Shown here piece after piece: positions 63,501-64,000 of a DNA stretch of 64,000 bases. The notes beneath the pieces were generated by a model. It was not told the origin of the DNA and made no database searches. It worked only from the letters and a program-made list of their open reading frames with translations. Both the position numbers and the translations under genes were made by a program. The stretch's first letter is position 1. Each line of letters starts with the position of its first letter. The stretch comes from Conchocele bisecta (Eukaryota > Mollusca > Bivalvia > Lucinida > Thyasiridae): NCBI GenBank assembly GCA_029237695.1, contig CM055265.1, forward strand, positions 87,083,447 through 87,147,446, given 5' to 3'.

Positions 63501-63949
63501 ACACCCCAGTTGAGTAAACGCAACATCCCATGGTTTTATTACTTATATTTACACTGCATTTTCTGATAGTTTCAAAAATGTAAATAACTAAATATGGCGG
63601 TAAACATAAGAATGATCATGTTTTACGTCATTTTGTCGCAATTCCTGGAACAGCGACGTTGCAAACTTTAACCAATGGACAACATCGCACGACGTCACGT
63701 GTGTCTATGTATTGTATTGGGATGTAAACGCAACACGTCAAATGGGCGTTTGCATTATGAATTCATAGAAGGTGTAAATATTGTGTTTTGCACTTTGTTT
63801 CAGTTGATGACAATGCCCAACGGAGTGCCATGAGGGACCAACGACACTGGTCTATACAAGAGTGTGCGGACATCTTTGCCGACAGTTTATCAAGTCTCAA
63901 AGCTGAGCTGGCAAAACAAGGAGACGCTGGAATGCTTATATGGGACAAG
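24451..63949 (+). CDS. UBA2: UBA2/SAE2, SUMO-activating enzyme subunit 2 (exons 1-10, 3' end outside window)
   Basis: UBA2 pairs with SAE1 to form the SUMO E1. It adenylates the SUMO C-terminus with ATP, takes SUMO onto its own catalytic cysteine as a thioester and passes it to UBC9, mainly in the nucleus. Ten exons join in frame: 24451-24594, 42555-42638, 43615-43685, 51925-51989, 53017-53117, 55432-55553, 57009-57076, 57559-57683, 60820-60919, 63804-63949, giving 342 codons. Visible motifs: ATP loop GAGGIG (residues 26-31), [14 protein letters not shown] (50-63), ALDNR with the Mg/ATP aspartate (119), CYEC zinc pair (160, 163) and [13 protein letters not shown] with the catalytic cysteine at 175. 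Human UBA2 is 640 residues, so roughly the second half, including the ubiquitin-like domain and the nuclear localisation tail, is off the right edge. Introns range from 482 bp to 17,960 bp. No disruption is seen. Confidence 0.97.
25020..25434. other. intron 1 of UBA2, nothing recognised
   Basis: AT-rich intronic sequence directly before the repeats with GGCCGCC motifs. No ORF, repeat or RNA gene supported. Confidence 0.4.
25435..28190. repeat. degenerate repeats with AAGATGGCCGCC motif in two opposed arms
   Basis: The motif is forward at 25444, 25511, 25669 and 25855 (for example CCAAGATGGCCGCCATAT) and reversed at 27582, 27696, 27874, 28025 and 28173 (GGCGGCCATCTTGGA). Spacing is 60 to 190 bases. 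The arms flank about 1.7 kb (26.0-27.5 kb) with no recognisable gene. An old large inverted structure or a decayed tandem element are both possible. Confidence 0.55.
28313..28812. other. assembly gap, 500 N
   Basis: Exactly 500 unknown bases, the usual placeholder for a gap of unknown size. It interrupts the minus-strand DNA polymerase relic. Any protein drawn across it is meaningless. Confidence 1.
28813..30301 (-). pseudogene. protein-primed family-B DNA polymerase (Polinton/adintovirus-like), decayed 5' half
   Basis: Read right to left. In these mobile elements and viruses the gene copies linear DNA from a protein primer. Coding pieces: 30301-30053 (82 codons, charged), about 30012-29859 (two frames, broken at a GGGG run), 29723-29589, 29604-29287, and 29303-28813, which runs into the gap. 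The last two meet at a T7 run (minus strand) with a one-base frame shift. Landmarks: [11 protein letters not shown], a treble-clef-like CDNCKQKF..H...C finger, [15 protein letters not shown] and [15 protein letters not shown], all typical of the N-terminal part of this polymerase group in animal genomes as I know it. The exonuclease and polymerase motifs themselves would be in or beyond the gap and are not seen. At least three frame breaks mean an inactive copy, or sequencing errors in homopolymers. Confidence 0.75.
30053..30301 (-). CDS. small ORF upstream of the polymerase relic, function unknown
   Basis: 82 codons starting ATG at 30301, rich in Arg, Lys and Glu ([20 protein letters not shown] at the N-terminus), predicted mostly helical. 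It may be a separate small protein or the first segment of the polymerase gene. It faces the zinc-finger ORF at 30536 across a 234-bp hairpin region, so the two would be transcribed divergently. I do not recognise a domain. Confidence 0.5.
   Translation of the reverse strand: MITPETRAEIESLRRESESLGITYSTRLRVRGLTKLINATKNEAFMKRFTHAYKRGAFKDLSLAEEVGNRIQKESIAELRLV
30323..30520. promoter_or_regulatory. two tandem long hairpins between divergent ORFs
   Basis: First hairpin about 30336-30440: GTATAACCTATAAAATTTAT, then CTGTTCAATTGGACGT, a 24-base T-rich loop, then the complement ACATCCAATTGAACAG through ATAGGTTATATAC. Second hairpin about 30440-30510 repeats CTGTTCAATTGGACGT ... ACGTCCAATTGAAC with almost the same loop (AAAAATTTACA.AATGTTTTTTT). 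TATATAC repeats flank both sides. Position between two outward ORFs suggests a bidirectional promoter or a replication signal; that role is inference. Confidence 0.75.
30536..30826 (+). CDS. small zinc-finger protein with C-terminal coiled coil
   Basis: 96 codons, ATG at 30536 to TGA at 30824-30826. Residues 3-24 have [14 protein letters not shown], the next finger reads [22 protein letters not shown], a classic C2H(H/C) spacing, and residues 64-96 are a Leu/Glu heptad stretch ([20 protein letters not shown]). Intact and preceded by the hairpin region. Small C2H2 proteins with coiled coils are common accessory ORFs in animal linear DNA elements; its assignment to the polymerase-bearing element is by proximity only. 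Confidence 0.6.
   Translation: MECVTCCKTFTCKDYLRRHLARRRKFPCVPPQFQCPRCPCKFVSAQTLCRHKQLRCQVAKGERGRLELVELVADLRNKLATSEEKNEEYKLLYLHE
30999..31029 (+). repeat. (GGTA)n microsatellite in a hairpin loop
   Basis: About seven GGTA units. The flanks AAATGATATCAC and GTGGTATCATTTT are near-complementary, so the microsatellite sits at the tip of a short inverted repeat. Confidence 0.9.
31523..31717. repeat. MITE family N, copy 2 (nested)
   Basis: Nearly perfect palindrome centred at 31621: CTCCAGTTAAGTTGCGTAAT at the left, GGCAAGTTGGGAGTGCTTTA and AGAATCGTCTCA, then the complement to GGAGCTC. It is inside the PHD/SGNH transposon and therefore inserted later. Same family as 7746-7925. Confidence 0.88.
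32202..32456 (-). CDS. PHD finger of transposon-borne protein
   Basis: 84 codons with a full C4HC3 set near the C-terminus: C-I-C, then CDKC, WFHKHC and CGLC, spaced as in PHD fingers (C-x-C-x10-C-x2-C-x4-H-x2-C-x16-C-x2-C). PHD fingers read histone H3 tails and occur as accessory domains in several transposase families. It stops right after the last cysteine pair. The preceding SGNH-like frame ends 28 bases inside this ORF in another frame, so either a frameshift or a lost intron separates them. Confidence 0.72.
   Translation of the reverse strand: MRSHLISCFEAGIMSEFPITRKKISVRRTKKIKIINIENYCICNLPACLDMVQCDKCVSWFHKHCLNAPSDISTFDQEFLCGLC
32428..32667 (-). pseudogene. SGNH-hydrolase-like segment
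   Basis: From a good splice acceptor (TATGTTTCAG ending at 32668 on the minus strand) the frame reads [16 protein letters not shown], then [17 protein letters not shown] and [10 protein letters not shown] hydrophobic strand followed by G-x-N-D, an amphipathic helix and a second strand ending in DILP is the middle of an SGNH/GDSL fold (block III is GxND). The block with the nucleophile serine should be in an upstream exon, which I could not find, and the C-terminal D-x-x-H block is not visible. Probably a partial or broken gene. Confidence 0.6.
32693..33761. repeat. 8.5-copy tandem array of palindromic units (about 130 bp)
   Basis: TATAGCGAAACCCGATA starts units at about 32693, 32823, 32933, 33058, 33186, 33315, 33440, 33569 and 33704. 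Each unit has GCAGACACTATACGTTATAT, a 12-14 base loop, then the complement ATATAACGTATAGTGTCTGC. The first half of the stem (GCAGACACTAT) is the inner part of the transposon's own terminal inverted repeat. The array lies just upstream of the coding region. Confidence 0.93.
34226..36002 (-). repeat. family A tandem-repeat element, interrupted by another element
   Basis: Ends match the copy at 4987-6315 on the other strand: GCTCGACTATTCAAAGAATA at 34231 and GAGCTATGCTGTTCTCCTAC at about 35979. Units with CCTTGGTTAAGGTTTTTAGT and TGACCTTGACCTACATTTAA. The sequence is broken between 34562 and 35470 by the element listed next. It starts only 27 bases beyond the target duplication of the PHD/SGNH transposon. 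Confidence 0.85.
34562..35470 (+). repeat. tandem-repeat element inserted in family A
   Basis: Begins ATTATTATACCCTCCACAAC with a hairpin (CCTCCACAACGAGTTGTGGGGG), has GTCCGTCCGTGCGTCCGT, then about four 169-bp units (CATCTAAAATGCTTAATATT, CCACGACCGTCCAACCCCC, CCCAAGGTCAAGGTCAAATA) and ends in GGGGATATTCCGTAAGCCTC. Short ORFs of 68 codons recur in each unit only because the units are near-identical. A related array is at 57840-58350. Confidence 0.85.
36296..40700 (+). repeat. tandem-repeat element (about 160-bp units) carrying a nested element
   Basis: Starts TATACCCACTTTTTGGGAAA, has GTCCGTCCGTACGTCC, then about six units with AACTCGAAAAACTTTTTCAC, TTCGTTATCATGTGCA.ATGC and GACCCTCCATCATGGATTAT. 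It is interrupted at 37283 and resumes at 40604 with GACCCTCCATCATGGATTAC..., ending GGGGAAAGTGGGTATATTGC, which is complementary in layout to its start. Non-coding. Confidence 0.85.
37284..40603 (+). repeat. nested element with seven units of about 430 bp
   Basis: Starts with a hairpin AGCTCACCTGAGCGAAGCTC..GTGAGCT, then GTCCGTCGTCC repeats, then units starting near 37527, 37971, 38403, 38811, 39240, 39672 and 40118, each with GGATTTCGACGAAACTTGGT and two copies of ATCCAAGATGGCCGCC. It ends CAGGTGAGCGAATTAGGGCC and a GGGCCATCATGGCCC hairpin followed by CTCTTGTTT. A shorter copy is at 41448-42412. The open frames of 60-132 codons inside are repeat artefacts. Confidence 0.88.
41448..42412 (+). 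repeat. short copy of the 37284 element (about two units)
   Basis: Same start (TTTTTAGCTCTGCCTCACCTG, hairpin AGCGAAGCTC) and the same end (CAGGTGAACGATATAGGGCC, ATCATGGCCCTCTTGTTT). Only two diverged units lie between. Comparing it with the seven-unit copy shows that the unit number varies. Sits 143 bases upstream of UBA2 exon 2. Confidence 0.88.
42555..42638 (+). CDS. UBA2: UBA2 exon 2
   Basis: 84 bp, 28 codons, phase 0 at both ends. The acceptor is TTACTTGCAG, the donor CACAG|GTACGG. Encodes [17 protein letters not shown] and ends KSKAQ. Residues D52, N58 and R61 are the ATP-contacting positions of the family. Confidence 0.96.
42840..43000. repeat. dispersed repeat shared with 21840-21960
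   Basis: CACGAGTGTATTATTTC, TATTCAAACATG, TATTTATTA and TTTAGTCTATTTTT occur in the same order in both places. Possibly ends of the same old element. No coding potential. Confidence 0.5.
43238..43383 (+). repeat. 43-bp tandem repeat, 3.3 copies
   Basis: GATTACGGGTGTTCTCTTCA starts at 43281, 43324 and 43367, with a first unit from 43239. The units are essentially identical, so recent. Intronic in UBA2 intron 2. Confidence 0.95.
43615..43685 (+). CDS. UBA2: UBA2 exon 3
   Basis: 71 bp, 23 codons plus two bases. The acceptor is TTTTAACAG, the donor ATGAG|GTATGT. Encodes [25 protein letters not shown] starts 11 bases after the donor. Confidence 0.96.
43697..43940. repeat. MITE family M, copy 2 (complete)
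   Basis: Terminal inverted repeats GGGGCCCGTTTCACTAAAC and GTTTAGTGAAACGGCCCCC. It also has an inner palindrome AGGCTGCATTTGCAGCCT. It is the best preserved copy. Superfamily unknown. Confidence 0.9.
44314..45235 (+). repeat. tandem-repeat element (about 170-bp units)
   Basis: Starts TTATGCCACACGACGATAGTGG, has GTCTGTCCTCCGTCC, then about four units with GCTTGTATCTTCAATAG, CACTATCATGAGCCAGTGAT, CCACAACCCACTGTGA and TGACCTTGACCT. The last 130 bases (TTATCTCCCCCTTTTAGACT ... CAAAGCGATATGTGGGGCAT) are shared with the element at 55597-56165, although the bodies differ. Confidence 0.82.
45236..45664. other. intron 3 sequence, nothing recognised
   Basis: AT-rich sequence ending in a short (TTG)n run just left of the DIRS element (45641-45657). 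No ORF or repeat supported. Confidence 0.4.
45682..45820 (+). repeat. DIRS left inverted terminal repeat
   Basis: About 139 bp from CCTGTTATATGTTGC to CTTCCTCTTTGC. It matches the reverse complement of 51165-51302 with few changes (CCTGTTAAATGTTGC start, then TTTATTGACCCGCACCTAGC). Confidence 0.93.
46470..46625 (+). repeat. three tandem units of about 57 bp in the DIRS 5' region
   Basis: GGACACCAGTTCGGCTCTGG, GGACACCGGTTCTGCTCTGG and GGACACTAGTTCTGCTCTGG begin successive units that end CTGAGCACGAACACC. They are located where a gag-like ORF or leader would be. Confidence 0.8.
47482..48230 (+). pseudogene. DIRS reverse transcriptase and RNase H remains
   Basis: The frame from 47482 includes [14 protein letters not shown] (catalytic DD in YLDD, codons 47680-47691), [14 protein letters not shown] and, after one stop at 47818, [19 protein letters not shown], the usual link from RT to RNase H in DIRS1-type elements. 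Upstream RT blocks ([26 protein letters not shown]) are readable only in other frames, so frameshifts are present. RNase H follows to about 48230 ([20 protein letters not shown]). Confidence 0.82.
49860..50210 (+). pseudogene. DIRS tyrosine recombinase, C-terminal part
   Basis: Readable as [26 protein letters not shown] and, after a one-base shift, [16 protein letters not shown] then [12 protein letters not shown]. In DIRS recombinases the corresponding region has an (A)HxxR box and W-(K/R)-S-x-x-T-F-x-x-F-Y with the catalytic tyrosine. Here the R of HxxR reads Gly and the W and Y of the last box are altered or shifted, so the enzyme is dead. Confidence 0.7.
50868..50888 (+). repeat. poly-G run in the DIRS 3' region
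   Basis: An uninterrupted run of about 17 G inside the DIRS element, before GCGCTGCTCAG. Likely unstable and error-prone in sequencing; a possible quadruplex. Confidence 0.9.
51030..51118 (-). repeat. DIRS internal complementary region (ICR)
   Basis: 51037-51064 is the reverse complement of the left extremity (45665-45690), and 51065-51118 is the reverse complement of the right extremity (about 51291-51345). Their junction marks both ends of the element: TTTCTGTATC on the left and AATTCTGAT on the right. Confidence 0.88.
51165..51302 (-). repeat. DIRS right inverted terminal repeat
   Basis: Reverse complement of 45682-45820, beginning GCAAAGAGGAAGTCTCCCG and ending GCAACATTTAACAGG. Confidence 0.93.
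51728..51912 (+). mobile_element. tRNA-derived SINE, copy B
   Basis: Head TTGTGGCCTAGGGGTTAGAA (A-box-like), then GGAGGTTGTGTTTTCAAACC (B-box-like), middle TATTTCCATCCCACTGAT and tail CTTGGCTGTTACTGGGATG followed by CCCATTCACTTTTCACTTTT. The pyrimidine-rich tail runs straight into the ACAG acceptor of UBA2 exon 4. Confidence 0.88.
51925..51989 (+). CDS. UBA2: UBA2 exon 4
   Basis: 65 bp: one base completing a Ser codon, 21 codons, one base of an Ala codon. Acceptor TTTTACAG, donor AGAG|GTAATG. Encodes [20 protein letters not shown] with the conserved ALDNR. The SINE at 51728 supplies or borders its pyrimidine tract. Confidence 0.96.
52013..52180. repeat. MITE family M, copy 3 (right end damaged)
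   Basis: Starts GGGGGCCGTTTCACTAAACT 23 bases after the exon 4 donor. The inner palindrome is shortened, and the right terminal repeat is replaced near 52170 by unrelated sequence. Confidence 0.8.
52607..52927. repeat. MITE family T, copy 1
   Basis: TIRs TAGCCAAGTTCACCAAAATTGC and GCAATTTTGGTGAAATAGGC, with a central palindrome TTATCACAGCCAAAGTGGC and GTGATAATGTAATAAATTC. The copy at 60409-60732 is very similar, and a third begins at 63957. Confidence 0.88.
52932..53000 (+). mobile_element. SINE tail, copy E
   Basis: GATGAGACTTGAAACCAAGG, then CCTTACATGTTGCTGGGACG and TTAAATC. Only the 3' half remains, cut by the family T element on its left. It ends about 17 bases before UBA2 exon 5. Confidence 0.78.
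53017..53117 (+). CDS. UBA2: UBA2 exon 5
   Basis: 101 bp, two bases plus 33 codons, ending IKK at phase 0. Acceptor CCCTATTTCAG, donor AAAAAG|GTACGA. Encodes [20 protein letters not shown] then [10 protein letters not shown], a strongly conserved stretch that leads to the zinc and catalytic cysteine domain. Confidence 0.97.
53377..53580. repeat. inverted-repeat element, family Q, copy 2
   Basis: AACCCTAAATATTTGTGAAAAC on the left and GTCTGAATATCTAGGGTTATTATGGTA on the right (by position), with CAGTGAGCATGC and ATCACAATAACAATGTG inside. Related to 2392 and 57146. Confidence 0.65.
54403..54580 (+). mobile_element. tRNA-derived SINE, copy C (best preserved)
   Basis: Head GGTTGTGGCCTAGGGGTTAG, B box GGGTTCAAATCTCGCC, middle TATTTCCATCTAGCTGGTC, tail GACCTTAGCTGTTGCTGGGA followed by CGTTAAACCCC and a pyrimidine-rich end TGCACTTTGACTTTTAT. 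It is not next to an exon. Confidence 0.88.
55432..55553 (+). CDS. UBA2: UBA2 exon 6 (catalytic cysteine)
   Basis: 122 bp, 40 codons plus two bases. Acceptor TTTTACCAG, donor TTCAA|GTAAGTG. Encodes ECYEC (two zinc ligands) and [20 protein letters not shown], in which Cys175 corresponds to human Cys173 that carries SUMO. Confidence 0.97.
55597..56165 (+). repeat. tandem-repeat element (about 165-bp units)
   Basis: Starts TTATGCCCCACCACGATAGTGG, then three units with GTAAGTCGTAAAACTTTTAA, GCTTCCTTATGATGAGTAGA and GGATTATCTCCCC. The start and the last 130 bases match 44314-45235, but the repeat unit is different. Confidence 0.82.
56350..56665. repeat. family S fragment
   Basis: CCCTGTCAGACTGTGTGGAT at the left and GGATCTACACTGGTCGCAAA, CCATAAGCCTCCTTTCTCCA at the right match the ends of 15591-15922. 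Middle replaced. Confidence 0.6.
56726..56973. repeat. MITE family M, copy 4
   Basis: CATCAGGAGTTCGTTTTACTA at the left, GTTTAGTGAAACGACCATCT at the right, and a central palindrome GAGCATAGGCTGCATGCATC. It ends 35 bases before UBA2 exon 7. Confidence 0.85.
57009..57076 (+). CDS. UBA2: UBA2 exon 7
   Basis: 68 bp: one base of Asn, 22 codons, one base. Acceptor TATGTTTCAG, donor TTGCAG|GTACGC. Encodes [20 protein letters not shown], closely matching the vertebrate protein after the catalytic cysteine domain begins. Confidence 0.96.
57146..57305. repeat. inverted-repeat element, family Q, copy 3 (fragment)
   Basis: TACCGTAATAACCCCTAATA, TTGGACACCATTTATT, CAGTGAGCGTGCGAATATTT and a truncated right side at ACAATTTG. 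Same family as 2392 and 53377. Confidence 0.65.
57559..57683 (+). CDS. UBA2: UBA2 exon 8
   Basis: 125 bp, two bases plus 41 codons. Acceptor TGTGACAG, donor AATAAG|GTACGC. Encodes [20 protein letters not shown] then [17 protein letters not shown]. The acidic linker is variable in the family; the T-R/K-x-WA-x-x-TGYD motif is conserved. Confidence 0.95.
57840..58350 (+). repeat. tandem repeat, three units of about 170 bp
   Basis: Units with TTTCCTTTCACCAAAC, ATGATTCTCTATCATGCTGT, GACAAATCCACGA.GCTCAG and CCCAAGGTCA.GGTCACAG. Related to the units at 34562-35470. No hairpin ends found. Confidence 0.8.
58562..60010 (+). repeat. array of seven hairpin-bearing units separated by (GTCC)n
   Basis: Units begin GGGCACACATTAGGGTACTT or close at 58629, 58848, 59207, 59446, 59617 and 59806, with a strongly diverged unit at 59028. 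Each has TACTTATGTGGCTAGCCCCA near its start and AGCCACATAAGTA at its end, so the unit can fold with a stem of about 12 bp. Each is flanked by GTCC microsatellite. Period about 180-240 bp. Confidence 0.92.
60409..60732. repeat. MITE family T, copy 2
   Basis: CAGCCGATTTCATCAAAATTGC left, GCAATGTTGGTGAAATCGGC right, and the central TTATCACGGCCAAAATGGC palindrome. It contains TAAAAGTATTAAAAGTAT, a small duplication absent from copy 1. Confidence 0.88.
60735..60775 (+). mobile_element. SINE tail, copy F
   Basis: GACCCTAGTTGTTGCTGGGA followed by CAG. Only the tail remains, directly after a family T element as at 52932. It ends about 45 bases before UBA2 exon 9. Confidence 0.65.
60820..60919 (+). 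CDS. UBA2: UBA2 exon 9
   Basis: 100 bp, 33 codons plus one base. Acceptor GACATTGCAG, donor ACACAG|GTATTA. Encodes [20 protein letters not shown] and PPTPLDW, matching the family pattern LF-x-DI-x-YLL-x-M-x-x-LW-x-x-R-x-PP-x-PLDW. Confidence 0.96.
61031..62560 (-). repeat. family K element interrupted by another tandem element
   Basis: From TTATTATCCCCTCGCCGATA through ACGTACGTACATACG to AACACCTTTCATTTT at 61137, then resumed at about 62406 with GAACAGCTTCACCGATTATG, GACCGCCCAAGGTCACTGAA and ACCTTGTTTGTAAGGC. The uninterrupted counterpart is 16361-16590. Confidence 0.82.
61138..62406 (+). repeat. nested tandem-repeat element (about 155-bp units)
   Basis: Starts ATCCCATCGTGTAGCGAAAATGGGAT (a hairpin), then about seven units with CATGTTTATTATCATCCATA, TTTTCATTCCCCACCCCA and CCCAAGGTCAAGGTCAAATG, and ends CAGCGATGGGATACATGCAG. 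Open frames of up to 146 codons here come from the repeat and are not genes. Confidence 0.82.
62561..63052. other. intron 9 of UBA2 with a SINE tail relic
   Basis: AT-rich sequence. At 63018-63050 CCCGTTGGCCCGGCCTTAAA and TGACCTTAGCTGTTGATG look like a SINE tail cut by the MITE that follows. Nothing else recognised. Confidence 0.45.
63053..63177. repeat. MITE family M, copy 5 (right half)
   Basis: Begins at the centre of the family palindrome (GATGCTCAATAAATGTAAAT) and ends TTTAGTGAAACGGGCCCCAG. The left half is missing. Confidence 0.85.
63247..63427 (+). mobile_element. tRNA-derived SINE, copy D
   Basis: Head GGGCTGTAGCTCAGGGGTAG, the clearest tRNA-like A box in the window (TAGCTCAGGGG). 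Then GTTGTGAGTTCAAAACCTCC, TATTTCCATCCCACTGGTC and the tail GACCTTAGCTGTTGCTGGGA. Confidence 0.9.
63804..63949 (+). CDS. UBA2: UBA2 exon 10 (last in window)
   Basis: 146 bp, two bases plus 48 codons. Acceptor TTTGTTTCAG, donor GACAAG|GTCAGT. Encodes [20 protein letters not shown] then [19 protein letters not shown]-x-x-K-G-D-x-x-x-LIWDK is characteristic of UBA2. The coding sequence continues beyond the right edge. Confidence 0.96.
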
Positions 63950-63956
63950 GTCAGTT

Positions 63957-64000
63957 GCTGATTTCATCAAAATTACTTTTAAGCATACTTATCTGGCTCG
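63957..64000. repeat. MITE family T, copy 3 (cut by window end)
   Basis: TGCTGATTTCATCAAAATTAC and AAGCATACTTATCTGG match the left end of the copies at 52607 and 60409. It starts about 8 bases after the exon 10 splice donor. Confidence 0.75.

Overview
This 64 kb window is animal nuclear DNA, AT-rich, with split genes, GT-AG introns and very dense interspersed repeats. The repeat types (elements full of internal 150-430 bp tandem units, GTCC microsatellites, tRNA-like SINEs ending in a TGCTGGGACGTTAAA-type tail, a DIRS-type retrotransposon) and the protein similarity of the exons point to a mollusc, most likely a bivalve. That assignment is an inference; no species is claimed.

Two conserved host genes lie head to head. 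On the minus strand, six coding exons between 17330 and 3448 encode most of HAUS4, a subunit of the augmin (HAUS) complex. Its 3' end lies beyond the left edge and its first coding exon was not found. On the plus strand, ten coding exons between 24451 and 63949 encode the first 342 or so residues of UBA2 (SAE2), the catalytic subunit of the SUMO E1 enzyme, including the ATP site and the catalytic cysteine. The gene runs off the right edge. All junctions keep frame. Nearly everything else is intronic or intergenic transposable-element sequence.

Layout: 1-3.4 kb, repeats left of HAUS4. 3.4-17.3 kb, HAUS4 exons among SINEs, foldback elements and tandem-repeat elements. 17.4-21.2 kb, three decayed non-LTR (LINE) reverse-transcriptase fragments. 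21.2-24.4 kb, repeats and the presumed promoter side of UBA2. 24.6-42.5 kb, UBA2 intron 1 (18 kb), the richest part. It holds (a) a decayed protein-primed family-B DNA polymerase gene of Polinton/adintovirus type interrupted by a 500-N gap, with a divergent small zinc-finger ORF and two long tandem hairpins between them; (b) a complete-looking 3.07 kb DNA transposon (31124-34191) with terminal inverted repeats, an 8-bp target duplication, PHD-finger and SGNH-like coding pieces and an 8.5-copy array of hairpins built from its own terminal motif; and (c) nested tandem-repeat elements. 43.7-51.9 kb, intron 3, containing a 5.7 kb DIRS-like tyrosine-recombinase retrotransposon (45665 to about 51345) with inverted terminal repeats and an internal complementary region. 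52-64 kb, the remaining UBA2 exons among MITEs, SINE tails and tandem arrays.

The most noteworthy observations are the PHD/SGNH hairpin-array transposon, the virus-like polymerase locus with its divergent hairpin region, the DIRS element with readable ICR architecture, and SINE tails that sit immediately upstream of several 3' splice sites in both host genes.
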